A stretch of DNA of 64,000 bases from Acanthosepion lycidas (GCA_963932145.1 OZ010613.1:36640573-36704572); one strand, 5' to 3'; positions 9,947 through 20,760 are shown, counted from the stretch's first letter. Made by a program: numbers and translations. The notes: generated by a model from the sequence alone, not told the origin.

Positions 9947-10660
9947 TGTTTCATTAAAAATGACAGACAAGGTACTATGGTTAAGCTTTTTATTTAATTT
10001 TTCTTGTATTCGAACAAGTATTTTCTTTTTTGGACACAGAGTGTGTAGAAACTGTCCCAATGTTCTATAGTTACAAGTGCTTTCAGCTATACTTTTAGCC
10101 ATTATCAAGGATGATTTTATTTTTCAGTTTGAGTGTAGACATTATGTGTACGTTTTTAGTGTGTTATAGAAGGGGTCTTATTTTCTGAACACAGCTAACA
10201 CATTGTGACCTAGTTCGTAGTTAATATTGTCAAGAGTTGGCTTTTTCTTTTTTATTATTAGAGTTTCCATTATTTTTAATCATTTTTTACAAGTGGATGA
10301 GGTCATTATGTTTGTGTTTTTTACTAATATGTTTTGAATGAAGTCTGGTAGGTTTGTGTGTGTTTGTGTGTTTGAATGGGTTCTAATGGAGCTCTGGTCA
10401 GATAGGTGTAATGTAATGCATCTGACCAATGTAATTATTTATGAGTTTGATCAGGAACACAGTTCCTTAAGAGGCATTTGAACTCACAGATAATGTTCAT
10501 TCATTGTAATGATTATCTACGAGTTCAAATGCCCCTTAAGGAACTGTGTTCCTGATCAAACCAAACTCATAAATAATTATATCAGTCAGACAACTAACTG
10601 GAGTACCTTGTCTGTCGTTTTTAATGAAACATGCATAAATGAAGAATTGCTGCCTAAATA
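9944..10660. mobile_element. Nested palindromic element, probably PLE-derived
   Basis: The outer arms at 9944-9978 (ATGCATGTTTCATTAAAAA, GACAGACAAGGTACT) are complementary to 10603-10640. Inner arms of about 75 bp at 10409-10494 pair with 10505-10590 around a short loop. Minus-strand sequence near 10075-10110 (GATAATGGCTAAAAG, GCTGAAAGC) resembles the PLE terminal signature. A related element is at 51000-51240. No coding frame is present. Confidence 0.65.
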
Positions 10661-10663
10661 CAC

Positions 10664-10682
10664 TATATATATATATATATAT
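10664..10682. repeat. (TA)n microsatellite
   Basis: A short TA run immediately after the palindromic element's CACTATATAT end, as at 51235. Confidence 0.9.
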
Positions 10683-10727
10683 AAAAACGGAAGAAGTTAT
10701 AGTTGTTCTAACCAGAGAAAAGTGTAT

Positions 10728-10876
10728 ATATTAAAAAGAAGAGATAAATTGCAAACGTTTTTGGTGGTAATGTTGATTCTTAAAAAAATATGCTTTATTT
10801 TCCATAAAAGTATAATATTTTTTTAAAAAAAGAATCCACATTACAACAAAAAATGTTTGCAGTTTCTCTCTTTTAT
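10728..10876. mobile_element. MITE-like inverted repeat, about 47-bp arms
   Basis: The left arm (AAGAAGAGATAAATTGCAAA, GTAATGTTGATTCTT) is complementary to the right arm (AAGAATCCACATTACAAC, TTTGCAGTTTCTCTCTT). The loop is about 45 bp and AT-rich. There is no open frame. A (TA)n run abuts the right side, so target duplication cannot be judged. Confidence 0.7.
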
Positions 10877-10882
10877 ATATAT

Positions 10883-10924
<42 letters not shown>
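10873..10924. repeat. (TA)n microsatellite
   Basis: A TA run with one interrupting GA, between two inverted-repeat elements. Confidence 0.95.
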
Positions 10925-10928
<4 letters not shown>

Positions 10929-11310
10929 TTAAGACGTTTTTATGTTTAACATTCTTTTTATAGATACAAATATTTAAGTAAATGCTCTGTTTATAATAAA
11001 CAGTATTAAACAACATTTATCAGCCTGAATGTCCAAGAAATTTTCACAGAAAATATTCATCCTCTGACAGGATTTGAACCTGTATCCTATACGGAACCGT
11101 CATTTAGCTTGACATGCCTTTACCGATTTGGCCACGAATGAATGTTAGGTTAGCAAAGTTGAATTTACTTTAGTTAAACTTCAATCTTCCATGAATCTGT
11201 CACGTACATTCATGTCTGCTCATGGCATATCAAATGTAAACAAATGACGTCACACATTATGAAATGGACAAAGTTTGACAATTATTTTAAGACATTTTTA
11301 TATATATTTT
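10925..11310 (-). mobile_element. Long-TIR element carrying a tRNA-like sequence
   Basis: The left end ATTATTTTAAGACGTTTTTA, CATTCTTTTTATAGATACAA is the same terminal inverted repeat seen in the 44402-44685 copy. Inside, on the minus strand, is a tRNA-like sequence: GTGGCCAAATCGGTAAAGGC (box-A like) and GGTTCAAATCCTGTC (box B). It is most like tRNA-Leu or Ser. The right part (ATTATGAAATGGACAAAGT) is the outer flank also present in the other copy. It ends in an AT-rich region. Confidence 0.8.
11046..11145 (-). pseudogene. tRNA-like module
   Basis: The minus strand has box-A TGGCCAAATCGGT and box-B GGTTCAAATCC, with flanking CGGAGGATG/CATCCTC-type pairing in the related copy. An acceptor stem is not convincingly closed, so I treat it as a tRNA-derived promoter remnant, not a tRNA gene. 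Confidence 0.65.
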
Positions 11311-11404
11311 ATTTGCACATGTATAACAGTATCCAAAACAAAAAAAAAAAAATTGAGATAACATGAAGTGGAAAAGTCAGTCAATTATTATAATATATAA
11401 TATA

Positions 11405-11515
11405 TCTATATGTCCTCTGACAGGAATGAAACTTGTATCCTACATGGAACGGTCATATAGCATTTATTCAACCTTGCTAATCTGATGCTTCCTCTGTAGC
11501 TAAATGATATAGCAC
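11405..11515 (-). pseudogene. Second, eroded copy of the same tRNA-like module
   Basis: CCTCTGACAGGAATGAAACT and GTATCCTACATGGAACGGTC match 11065-11110 with substitutions in the box B. No terminal inverted repeats were seen around it. Confidence 0.6.
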
Positions 11516-11519
11516 GTCA

Positions 11520-12037
11520 GGCTATGTTTCGATGTATGTATTATATAAAAAGATTACTTAATGTTAAATATCAATTTCTTTTTGCTTTCCCTGACTTCAA
11601 AGCTTCTTGGTAATGTCCATTATTCAAAGGGTCCTGTTTTTTAAATGATATTTCTAATTTTTTCAATTTATTTTGCGCCTTTTCAAACTGTTTTTTTACA
11701 CGTTTACTTTCATGAATTTAACATTCTTTTACATGCACACATTCATGAATCTTCATTTTTATCAGTTGTAAATTTTTCTTCCAGGAGTAAATTTTTCTTT
11801 AAAATTAATGTAAATTTTCTAAATTTTTTTATGGTTTATATTGAAGTTGTTATGTTATATTATTAATTAAATTGTAATATTTGCTAATTTTTATTATTAA
11901 TTAAATTATATTTGATTTATTATGTTATATTATTACTAAAGTAACAAAGTAAATATTTGTTAATATGTCAGCATCAATCCACTATCTCATTCTTTTTATT
12001 TAATAATTTGAGTATTACAAGTTAATATTAATAATTG

Positions 12038-12040
<3 letters not shown>
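11520..12040. other. AT-rich intergenic
   Basis: No gene. 11840-11935 repeats a TTATTATGTTATATTATTAA-like string twice. Confidence 0.4.

Positions 12041-12075
<35 letters not shown>
12041..12075. repeat. (TA)n microsatellite
   Basis: A pure TA run directly left of repeat Q. Confidence 0.95.
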
Positions 12076-12079
<4 letters not shown>

Positions 12080-12354
12080 CTAACGTGCGTAAGCGAGATA
12101 TTTGCGTGGTCGTCTATAACGACTTTTACGAGCGTGTCAATAACGGCAAACGCGTTCAAGAAACTTTCATTGCAGATAGATTTTACTTAAAGGAACAATT
12201 AGTTAGCTTATCTTCATACCCTGCCTGGTGGCAAACGCTGCTAGTGGCGCCAGGGGTGGCGGTCCCGACATAGCCACTGAAACCGTGATATCACCCCTGG
12301 TCGACAGCTGATGAAGACAGGGTATCGCATGTGCTAACACACGTTGTATGTTAA

Positions 12355-12355
<1 letters not shown>
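12076..12355 (+). mobile_element. Repeat Q (solo 3' region of the element at 62870-63654)
   Basis: This 280-bp GC-richer block contains AAGCGAGATATTTGCGTGGT, GCAAACGCGTTCAAGAAACT, GGCGCCAGGGGTGGCGGTCC and GATGAAGACAGGGTATCGCA. It aligns end to end with the minus strand of 62870-63140, where it follows a degraded reading frame. Here it lies between two (TA)n tracts without coding sequence. Confidence 0.8.

Positions 12356-12392
<37 letters not shown>
12356..12392. repeat. (TA)n microsatellite
   Basis: A TA run directly right of repeat Q. Confidence 0.95.
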
Positions 12393-12393
<1 letters not shown>

Positions 12394-12394
12394 C

Positions 12395-13790
12395 GTGCTA
12401 AGGGAATAAATACTTAACACCAGATGGATAATAGAAGAAAGGTTTATTGTACACAACCAGCACAATATGAAATATGGTACAGTTATACACACAAGTCAAT
12501 CCAGTAGTGAGTGCCAATAATTGGAAGGTTGGATGTGCTTGTGTCTTCTCTCTCACACTTCCCTGAGTCTCTTGTAGACAGTTGACTTTAAAGGTACTTA
12601 CTAACTATAGTGAGTGCATGCATGTATGCATACATACATACACACACACACAAGGGAGTGTTAAAAAGTTCTAAGCTCAACCAAGAAGCTCTTCAAAAGA
12701 ATTTGATGTTTGATCAGATTTTGAAAAGTAGGTCAGGCTGAGGAATTTTCAATACCCACTTGTGTGTGTTTCTTTTGAGTTTTTAGACAGCAATTTTTCT
12801 TTTAGGCGGGTTTAGTGGGGGAAAAAAAACAACAAAATTTCTTTGTTTACGATATTCTTATTTAATTTCTCTAAGGTTTGGAACATCTTTCAGGGAGAAT
12901 TTGAACATAAACTGTCCAATATCTTTTTATCATTTTTTGCTTTCAACTTATTTTATTATTTTGTTGATCAAGTTGTAGCTGAATGCACTGTATTTTATTA
13001 AGTAAGTTTTGAGTTATTTACATTTGGACTAACATTCATATCTCTGTTGTTAGTATTACAACATTTTGACCATTGTAACCACCAGCCATTTTCTGGCGTT
13101 TGTCAATCTGGGTGGCCTTCAGTAAATTTCAAATTGAACCCTTCATTTATGATGGTGTTATAAAGAGAAGAGGATCAGAAAATACCTTAATGACGGCTTT
13201 AATAAACAAAGTGGCCTGCAACAGGTGTAATAATAAATAAGATACCAAGCCAAAGGAGGTTATAAATACATATCAAACAGATAAATAAGGTAGGTAATGA
13301 TTACATGAAGAGTTCCAATTAAGGGAACTAATGGATGACAGAGTGTATATCATTAAATTCAAGAGACAATGCTTTAATCCACTAGGCTATTGTAGTGCAT
13401 TGTGAAGTTAGTCAATTTTACAGAGAAGAGAAAACACATATATGAGTGTAATGGTGTCAATTGGAATCATTCTCCTCCTTTCCCCAGAACTGATTGGCAG
13501 TTGATAGGGAAAAACTAGTAAAATCAAACTTACAATCTGGTGTTTATTAGGTGAGTTAAAATGCTAACTTGGTCATTCTCATAATAGAAGAGACAAGGAA
13601 TGTTGCTCAAAAGATGATCATGATTTGGTGCATGATATGTTTACAATTGATGTGCACATTATCATGGGTTTCTCTTACTGACAATGAGAAATTAATGACA
13701 ATGGACAAAAGAAAACAAAAAGGACACAAAGACAAACAAAAGGCAAGCTGACAAAAAGACAAAAAAGCAAAACCAGAAAAACAACCAGAA
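12395..13790. other. Intergenic, no gene seen
   Basis: This holds short (CA)n and (TACA)n tracts near 12620-12650 and no frame longer than 60 codons that looks like a protein. Confidence 0.45.
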
Positions 13791-13794
13791 AAAC

Positions 13795-14165
13795 AAACAA
13801 CCAGAAAAACAAACAAACAAAAAATAACCAGAAAAACAAACAAACAAAAAATAACCAGAAAAACAAACAAACAAAAAATAACCAGAAAAACAAACAAACA
13901 AAAAATAACCAGAAAAACAAACAAACAAAAAATAACCAGGAAAACAAACAAACAAAAAATAACCAGGAAAACAAACAAACAAAAAATAACCAGAAAAACA
14001 AACAAACAAAAAATAACCAGAAAAACAAACAAACAAAAAATAACCAGAAAAACAAACAAACAAAAAATAACCAGAAAAACAAACAAACAAAAAATAACCA
14101 GAAAAACAAACAAACAAAAAATAACCAGGAAAACAAACAAACAAAAAATAACCAGGAAAACAAAC
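13795..14165 (+). repeat. 27-bp tandem repeat, about 13 units
   Basis: The unit is AACCAGAAAAACAAACAAAC + AAAAAAT. Units differ mainly by AGAAAA/AGGAAA. Because 27 is divisible by three and the minus strand lacks stops, all three minus frames stay open (205, 234 and 220 codons) with nine-residue periodic peptides such as VIFCLFVFL. They are artefacts, not genes. A looser CAAAAAAGACCAGAAAACA-type continuation extends to about 14400. Confidence 0.95.
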
Positions 14166-14399
14166 ATAAAAAAGACCAGAAAACACAAAAAAGACCAGAA
14201 AACACAAAAAAGAACAGAAAACAAATAAAAGACAAGAAAACAAGGAAGACAAATGAAAGATCAAAAGACAAATAAAGACAAGGAAAAAAAAGATACAAAA
14301 AAGCATGAAGAAAAATATAGGTAAAAAAATTATATGAAGACACGTAAAAGACAAAAAATAGATGACAAAAAAAGACCAAAATAAAATAAGCAGATCAGG

Positions 14400-14880
14400 T
14401 ATGAAAACATATGAAAGAAAAATACTAACAGCAGACTTTAAACAGAAAAGTTGTCAGAAGACCTAAAACATATGACCAAGTGAAAGTCATCAGCAACAAA
14501 GTCAAATTGATATTTTTATTCTAAATAATTTTTTTATATTTATAATGCATTTTATCTATTTTTTTAAAAAATCATTTTTAGTGATTTATAACATATGACC
14601 AATGTATCCAAAACTTTTTTATAGCTTCCAGGGGAACAGAAAACCTTTGAGTCATTGAAGTAGAAGACTGAGCAGAAAATATTTTTACATTTCAGATAAT
14701 CATTGATTTTATCTAAAGTTTATAAAATCAATGTCTGCTACTGATAAAGAGCATATAATAAGAGTGCTTATGTTAACTTATGATGAGTCAGCAAAGAAGA
14801 ATTCTTGGTAAGCATCCTAAATGATACACCACTATACATGTATTATAATATTTGCATCTGGGTTGCAATAATTCTTTCTT
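14400..14880. other. Intergenic, no gene seen
   Basis: AT-rich sequence; nothing assignable. Confidence 0.4.
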
Positions 14881-14884
14881 TTTA

Positions 14885-15745
14885 TGTGTTGTGACCTTTC
14901 AGGACATAGACGATTATGGCTCTCCAATTCCCCCTATCCCTTGTAGCTCTAAATAAGTTTCGTCCTTCTGCCACCTCCCAGAGACCATATTCTGTCATCC
15001 ACTTGCTCAAGCCCACCAGGTATGTCATGCACTGATTTCCCTTGTCTCTCTTTCCCTCTATTCAACCTGTGAGTATAAGATTCTCCAAGCCCTCCTTTCT
15101 CATCATGTGTCCCAGAAACTTCAGCTGCCCCTTCCTGATGTTAAGTAAAAGCCTCCTCATTGTTTGCATCCTCTCCAGGGCCTCATCATTGCTCACATGC
15201 ATCCCCAGCATCCTTCTATAGAACAATATCTCTGTCACCTCTAGTCTCTTCTTCATCTTTGAGGAAATCATCCAACATTTGTTGCCATAAAAAAGAAGTC
15301 ATATAACAGCTCAGTACTCTTTTCTTTGTTACCAAAGAAATCCTCCTGTCTAGCAATACTCTGCCCAGCTTTTGGAATGCATCCTTGGCCATCCCAATAT
15401 GTTCAGTCCACAATATCCGTAGCATTCCTCTGTATAACCCCATCTTCATCGCCTTGAGTCTCTTCTTCATCTTTGAGGAAATTGTCCAACATTCACTGCC
15501 ATAAAGAAGGACAGATATCATGTAACAGTTCAGTATTCTTTTCTTTGTTACCAAAGAAATCCTCCTGCCTCGCAATACTCTGCCCAGCTTTTGGAATGCG
15601 TTCTTCACCATCCTAATACATCTTCAGATCTTAGTGCCACACTTGCCGTCTATTTGTCAAAATCCTTCCCAGATATTTAAACTTCCATAACTGCTTGATT
15701 TTAGTGTTCCTGACCTGCAAATCATATTTCAGGCTCATGCGATAA
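14885..15745 (-). mobile_element. LINE-C RT C-terminal region with an internal tandem duplication
   Basis: The minus-strand frames encode LLYGSECWTISSKMKKRL, YRGMLRILWTEHI and then GQLKFLGHMMRKEGLENL. This is the usual order in the RT tail of this RTE/Ingi-like LINE family. The block KDAFQKLGRVL…KKRVLSCYM…DEEET occurs twice in a row (15216-15420 and 15425-15611) at high identity, so about 195 bp is duplicated. The second copy is shifted out of frame after SCYM. The 3' end reaches the terminal block at about 14890. Confidence 0.9.
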
Positions 15746-15904
15746 TCCGTAATTTAATTACTCTAAATAAAGATTGGGGGCAAATAATAATTATGAATGA
15801 AAAACTATTAGAAAAATAATTAAATTCATTTGTTGCTTAAAATAACTAATGATTCTTAACACATAAAATTCAGTATTATGCGTATACATTAAAATAAAAA
15901 TCCA

Positions 15905-16200
15905 CTATTACAGGTTTCTAAAAATCGATCGTAATTGGGTTCATCAATTCAACAATCCTTTCTTTAGCTGGACTACATACAGTTTCGAATTCAGAGTTTT
16001 CCTTCTCCTGGACTAGCTATCACCCAAGGTTATAGAACCCAGTCCGTTCTACTATTTACCCATAGCTGGTGGGGAAAAGAGATGAATTCATCCCTTTCTC
16101 AAGGATATTTGCACATAGGTGAATGTAATGAATTTGGCTGGAACTCAAACGCAGCTCCCTCAATCCGAGCTGTTAACCATTACTCCATCATGTTTTCTAA
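15905..16200 (-). mobile_element. tRNA-derived SINE
   Basis: The minus strand has GGAGTAATGGTTAACAGCTC (box-A side), GTTTGAGTTCCAGCC (box-B side), the body TCATTACATTCACCTATGTG and CAGCTATGGGTAAATAGTAG. This is the same family as 43438-43738. The 3' part after GGACTGGGTTCTATAACC differs from the usual CTGGTCTACCGCAGAAAG end, so it is either a subfamily or a chimera. Confidence 0.75.
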
Positions 16201-16204
16201 AAAA

Positions 16205-17010
16205 AGATATGGTATTATCAGATTATGAAAAAATCCAGTATTAAATGTTTAGGAAAAGGAATGCAGTATTAATTGGATATTTATAAAAATCCTACATTAG
16301 ATGTTTAAAAAAATATTCAGTATTAATTATGTTTATAAAAAAATCCATGTTTTAGATTTTATTAGAAAAAAAAAAAAAATCAAGTATTCATTAGATGTTT
16401 GTAAAAAAATCCATTAATAATTAGATATTTTGAAAAAAAAAAAAAAAAAATAAAATAAAATCAGTATGACTTATATTTTATTAGAAAAATTAAAGTATTA
16501 ATTAGATTTTACAGTATGGAAAGGAATACCTCCAACATATAACTCCCAGAAACATTTCTCATATAATAGTAAGACTTGAGTTTCATTATTGAGCTAATGT
16601 TTTATTATGTGGGAGGTATTTCTACCACATTCATGAAAAAAAAAAAAAAACAAACAAAAAAAAAACCTTATTAATTAGATGTTTTAGAAAAAATCCAGTA
16701 TTTATTAGATTTTATTAAAAAAAAAAAAATCAAGTATTAATTATATGTTTATGTAAAATCCAATAATAATTATGTTCATTAAAAAACAAATTTCAGTATT
16801 AATTAGATTTCAATAAAAAAAATCAACAGTTGTAAAAAACTATTATTTAAATATTTATGAAAAAAAATCTAGTATTAATTGTTTATAAAAAATTAAATAT
16901 TATCAGATGTTTAAAACAAACAAGTTATTAATTAGATGTTTCTAAAAAAATCCAGTTTGAATAAATTTTCATAGATAAATTTGGTAGTAGATGTTTATAA
17001 AAAATGCTAT
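16205..17010 (+). repeat. Degenerate AT-rich tandem repeat, about 30-bp unit
   Basis: Variants of CCAGTATTAATTAGATGTTT + A run recur roughly every 30 bases for 800 bp, for example near 16235, 16275, 16320, 16385, 16690, 16735, 16795 and 16930. At 16515-16635 it is interrupted by a 120-bp insert whose ends (GGAATACCTCC…GGGAGGTATTTC) are inverted. Confidence 0.7.
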
Positions 17011-17094
17011 TAAGTAAAAGAATTGCAATTACAGAAATATAGACATATACTGAAAGATTGGTATGGATCTGGTATACTGAAAATATGGAGACAA

Positions 17095-17290
17095 TGTGCA
17101 GTTAATATAATGAATATTAGAACAGACAGTGAAATTTATGTACTAAGTTCAAATTCCAGCTTAGTCTGTTGCATTCATTTTATACAAATGCTCTTGGGAA
17201 AGGTATGAATTCATTTCATCCACCCACCCCTTCAGCTATGGGTTAATAATAGATAGGACTGGGTTCTTAGGTTCAATTAGCCTTAGGTAG
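17095..17290 (+). mobile_element. tRNA-derived SINE fragment
   Basis: AGTTCAAATTCCAGC (box-B like), GCATTCATTTTATACAAATG, TGGGAAAGGTATGAATTCAT and CAGCTATGGGTTAATAATAG follow the order of the SINE at 43438. Confidence 0.65.
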
Positions 17291-17339
17291 TGAAAAACAT
17301 GGAGAATGGAATAAGAAATTCACTCTACTGACTTTCCTA

Positions 17340-18210
17340 AAAAAGCATGGCTGTTGAGAGTCATGATTGTCTATGTCTTGAAGAGACATATTTAAAAAAA
17401 GAATAGTAATTAAAGGTTTCTAAATATAAGCCATGAATGGAGAATAGGGTGAATATGCAGATTAGCATAGACGTTTCAGAGTCTGAAGCAATGATGGAAA
17501 TGGCAGAGTATGCAGGAGATGGCATCTTGCACTTCTCAATTATAAAAAGACTGTATCTATGGTCAACAGCATGAGAAACAGCCAAAGATGCCAGTCAACA
17601 ATAAGGGATTTTAAGATCAAACAAGTACCAAAGTTTAAAGATCTAGTAAGACTTCTAACAGATGACAAAAATGTTACACCAAAATCCAAAGGCATATCAG
17701 AATAGCAAAAGATGTCTTCTAAAAACTAAACAAAGAATTATGAAACAGGAAAATATTGTTAGAAACATTAAACAGGGTACTGAACAATGTAATGTCACTA
17801 CTTGTATATGGCAGTGAAAGCTGGACAGTTTTCTCACAGACGAAAAACAGATTTGAAGCAACAGAGATGTGGTTTTATGGAAGGATGCAGAGAATAACTT
17901 GGAGAGGGCATGTAAGCAGTGAGAAAGTTTTATGGAAAATAGAAACTAAATGGACACACACTAAAAATCAGAAAGAGACAGTTGAAATTTCAAGAATACA
18001 TAACGAGGAAAGAAAGCTTGGAAAATTTAACACTCCCAGGCTATATTAAAGGCAAAAGGAACAGAACAAAAAAGTAATAATCTACCTTTGTTTAAATCGA
18101 TGCCAGAAAAGATAATGGGAGATTGTAAAAAGACGATTTTTACTAAGGGTTACAAATGATAGGAATTTGTCACACACGTTCTGAAGGTACATGGCATACA
18201 GAATAATTGC
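17340..18210 (+). mobile_element. LINE-C remnants
   Basis: 17340-17395 is a LINE-C terminal block (GTTGAGAGTCATGATTGTCT, ATGTCTTGAAGAGACA). 17440-18210 is a second copy, with a frame at 17756-18049 encoding LLVYGSESWTVFSQTKNRFE and YGRMQRITWRGHV, then scrambled LINE-C tail to about 18210. Both are pseudogenes. Confidence 0.75.
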
Positions 18211-18299
18211 TTGTGATTAAAATGAATGTGCTTATTTGCTATAATTATCTCTAAGTGGTTTTAAATGAATCAATCTTAGAACTACAAATCTCTGCCATT

Positions 18300-18605
18300 C
18301 AAACACTTGAAACGAACACTCTTTAGTCTTTACATATTTCTTATTGTACAAACTTAAGCTACAACAATCATCATTTTTCTATGTAAAGTGTATTCTTTGC
18401 AAAACTTGCAACACTTGAACATTCCTTACATATTTATTGTTGTATAAACTTAAGCAACAACAATCATTTTTTCTATATGAAGTGTATTCTTTGTGAAACT
18501 TGCACTACATGAAATAAACACTTTCTTGTTGCACAAACTTAAGCTATAACAATTATTATTTTCTCTATGTGAAGTCTATTCTTTGCAACATTTGCTATAA
18601 ACAGT
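18300..18605 (+). repeat. Diverged tandem repeat, about 90-96 bp, three units, interrupted by SINEs
   Basis: ACTTAAG recurs at 18352, 18448 and 18537 within ACAAACTTAAGC…GTGTATTCTTTG units. The array resumes at 19145-19235 after two SINE copies, each preceded by the array string AAACACTCCTTAYATACTTC. Confidence 0.8.
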
Positions 18606-18609
18606 TATG

Positions 18610-18895
18610 TGCCATGTGTGATACACACTTAGGTGATCATGTAACTTTCAATACATGACTGACGAGGCAGATTTTTTCATGCAGTAGGTTGCCATTTCTT
18701 TCTGCAGTAGACCAGTTGCCATCCAAGGCTAGAGAACTTGGTCTGTCCTGCAATTTACCCATAGTTGGGGCGAGAAGATGAGAATTCATACCTTTCTCAA
18801 AGATATTAGCACGTAAGTGAATGTAATGGATTTGACTGGAATTCGAACTCGGCTCTCCGATTCCTCAATCCAAGCTGTTATCCATTACTCCACCA
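18610..18895 (-). mobile_element. tRNA-derived SINE, near full length
   Basis: The minus strand reads GGAGTAATGGATAACAGCTT, GAGTTCGAATTCCAGTCAAA (box B), CATTACATTCACTTACGTGC, CTGGTCTACTGCAGAAAGAA and TGTATCACACATGGCACATA. This is the most complete plain tRNA SINE here. Box A and box B are preserved. Confidence 0.85.
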
Positions 18896-18924
18896 TGTCT
18901 ATAAACACTCCTTACATACTTCTT

Positions 18925-19136
18925 CTTGCCATTTCTTTCTGTGGTAGACCAGTTGCCATCCAAGACTATAAAACTCAGTCTGTCCTGCTATTTACCCATA
19001 GCTGGGGGGAAAAGATGAAGATTTAATACCTTTCTCAAGGATATTAGCACATAAATGAATGTGATGGATTCGAATGGAATTCAAACTCAGCTCTCCGATT
19101 CCTCAATCCAAGCTGTTATCCATTACTCCACCATGC
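18925..19136 (-). mobile_element. tRNA-derived SINE, duplicated neighbour
   Basis: Same element and orientation as 18610-18895, but ending after CTTCTTGCCATTTC. Both SINEs share the same flanking array string, so the pair most likely arose by duplication of array unit plus SINE, not by two insertions. Confidence 0.8.
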
Positions 19137-19244
19137 CTATAAACACTCCTTATATACTTCTTCTTGTATAAACTTAAACAACAACAATCATTATTTTTCT
19201 ACATGAAGTGTATTCTTTGTAAAACTTGTTCACCTGACCTTGAG

Positions 19245-19800
19245 ATTTTCAGTCTAATCAAAGAAGAGCTATTTCGATTCTTTTGTTGCCATGTCTATTG
19301 ACTACGCATTTTGTAGAACTCTTGGGGTGTTGAGCTGTATCATTGACGCCGGAAGGATATGATGGAAGAATAGAAAAGATGAAAAAGTGGAGAAAAAAAT
19401 GATAAAAGAACAGAAAATGAACAACAGGTTGTTGATCTTCCGTTCAACTGTTGTGAAATGATTTTTCATTGAAAACACGCCACAAACATTTACATTCACG
19501 CCTGTCTCCATGCGTCTAGGTAATGTGTGTGTGTGTGTGTGAAAATTTGTATATATGTGTGTATGTAGCATATAAGTAACACGTGTAGAAATGAGTACAT
19601 GTTATGCATAGATAGGCTGCCATGTACTTGCAGAAAATCTATTTTGCATTTTAGATGAAACATGAATTAAAAAAAAATTGTTTTTTAAATTCATTTTTAA
19701 CAGCAGTTCCCTTTTTTGAAAAAATGACAACAAGCAATTCAGTTTGCAAAAGACAGCCATTTCTTTTCAAACCTTTCCAACAATTAATAATCCAGATATA
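19245..19800. other. Intergenic, no gene seen
   Basis: A short (GT)n tract at 19526-19541. The minus-strand 89-codon frame at 19302-19571 has no recognisable features. Confidence 0.4.
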
Positions 19801-19802
19801 AA

Positions 19803-20175
19803 AAGTTGGTTGTTTTAGGTTAGCGGCATATCAACACCACTATGAGTTATTTAATGCTGAAATCTAAATATTCTGTATGCAATTTTTTTTCAATATAATA
19901 ATGGTTTTAGCGATACAAGTCTCATTAAGTAACCCATGTGGAAGAACAGGTGGAGTCGTACCTTTCACAAAGGTAATTTCACATAAGTGAATATAATGAA
20001 CCTAACTGGAATTGGAACTCAGCTCTCCAATTAACAATTGCAAGTTATCATTACAACCACTTGCACATCCAAGTTTAAAGCACATGGTATTTACAAGCAG
20101 TCACCCATCTAGGTATTGATTAGAGTCAACATTGCTTAACTTGAGTAATCATACCAATGACATTGGTCCAGTTTT
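19803..20175 (-). mobile_element. Composite 5S + tRNA SINE, second copy
   Basis: On the minus strand 20175-20073 is 5S rRNA-like (CAAGTTAAGCAATGTTG, CTAGATGGGTGACTGC). It joins CTTGGATGTGCAAGTGGTTG and then the tRNA-type promoter/body (GAGAGCTGAGTTCCAATTCC, TTATATTCACTTATGTGAAA). It ends in CATTAAATAACTCATAGTGG…GATATGC. The module order is identical to 8412-8825. Confidence 0.85.
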
Positions 20176-20279
20176 ATACCAAAGATATTTTTGATATTTC
20201 TGAATGGGTCTGACTCCATGCATGGCCACCTTACGAAAGTCTTGACCTGACAAATCTATTTCAGAACAGGACTCAAGTT

Positions 20280-20500
20280 TTTAGTCAATATATTGGCTAC
20301 ATCTCAAACTGTGTTCAATTTTCTTATACAAAGTTTGTTATAACTGATCTATATACCAAGATATTTGAAGTGTTTAGTATTTACTGATTCCACATACTGA
20401 ATTTTTATGATGTATTCAGGGTAGCTGCTATCATTGCTTTCATTCTAATTCCAGATCATAGTTTGTTTTGGAAATGTTTATCTTGTGTCAATTTCTTGGA
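20280..20500 (-). mobile_element. LINE-E fragment
   Basis: Minus-strand translation gives INISKTNYDLELE and then VNTKHFKYLGI. This matches the LINE-E copy at 44270-44720 (INVSKIKT…VELENTKHFKYSSV). Too decayed for a frame. Confidence 0.65.
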
Positions 20501-20509
20501 AAAGGAAAG

Positions 20510-20760
20510 TGTGAAGGAAGGAATAACCATTAACTTTAATGGTTATTATTAAGAGAGGCAGTCAAAAGCAAAAGCTTTGGAATAGAGATGTCAGAATCGG
20601 GAAGTTGGTGAAATTTTGGCAGTGTAATAACAGATGACGAGTAGTGTGAAACAGAAATATGAAGGTGCATCGAAATAGTGAAACAAAGCCAATTATTAAG
20701 ACAGAGGAACATTTTGTGAGAAAGAAAGAAAACAGTGTTGAACTACTACATATCTGAAAA
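20510..20760 (+). mobile_element. LINE-C fragment
   Basis: The sequence parallels 45820-46110 (KKGLSIN…KFKYLGSVLTEDGKC…KKRVLNCY): AACCATTAACTTTAATGG, GGCAGTGTAATAACAGATGA, GTGTTGAACTACTACATATC. Many stops. Confidence 0.6.

Noticed and set aside
11046-11145. Functional tRNA-Leu or tRNA-Ser gene
   Set aside because: Box sequences are good but the acceptor stem does not close and the block is part of a dispersed inverted-repeat element.
12305-12345. CTGATGAAGACAGGG in repeat Q as a hammerhead core
   Set aside because: No GAAA partner or stem I;the second copy has TTGATGAAG, so the core is not conserved.
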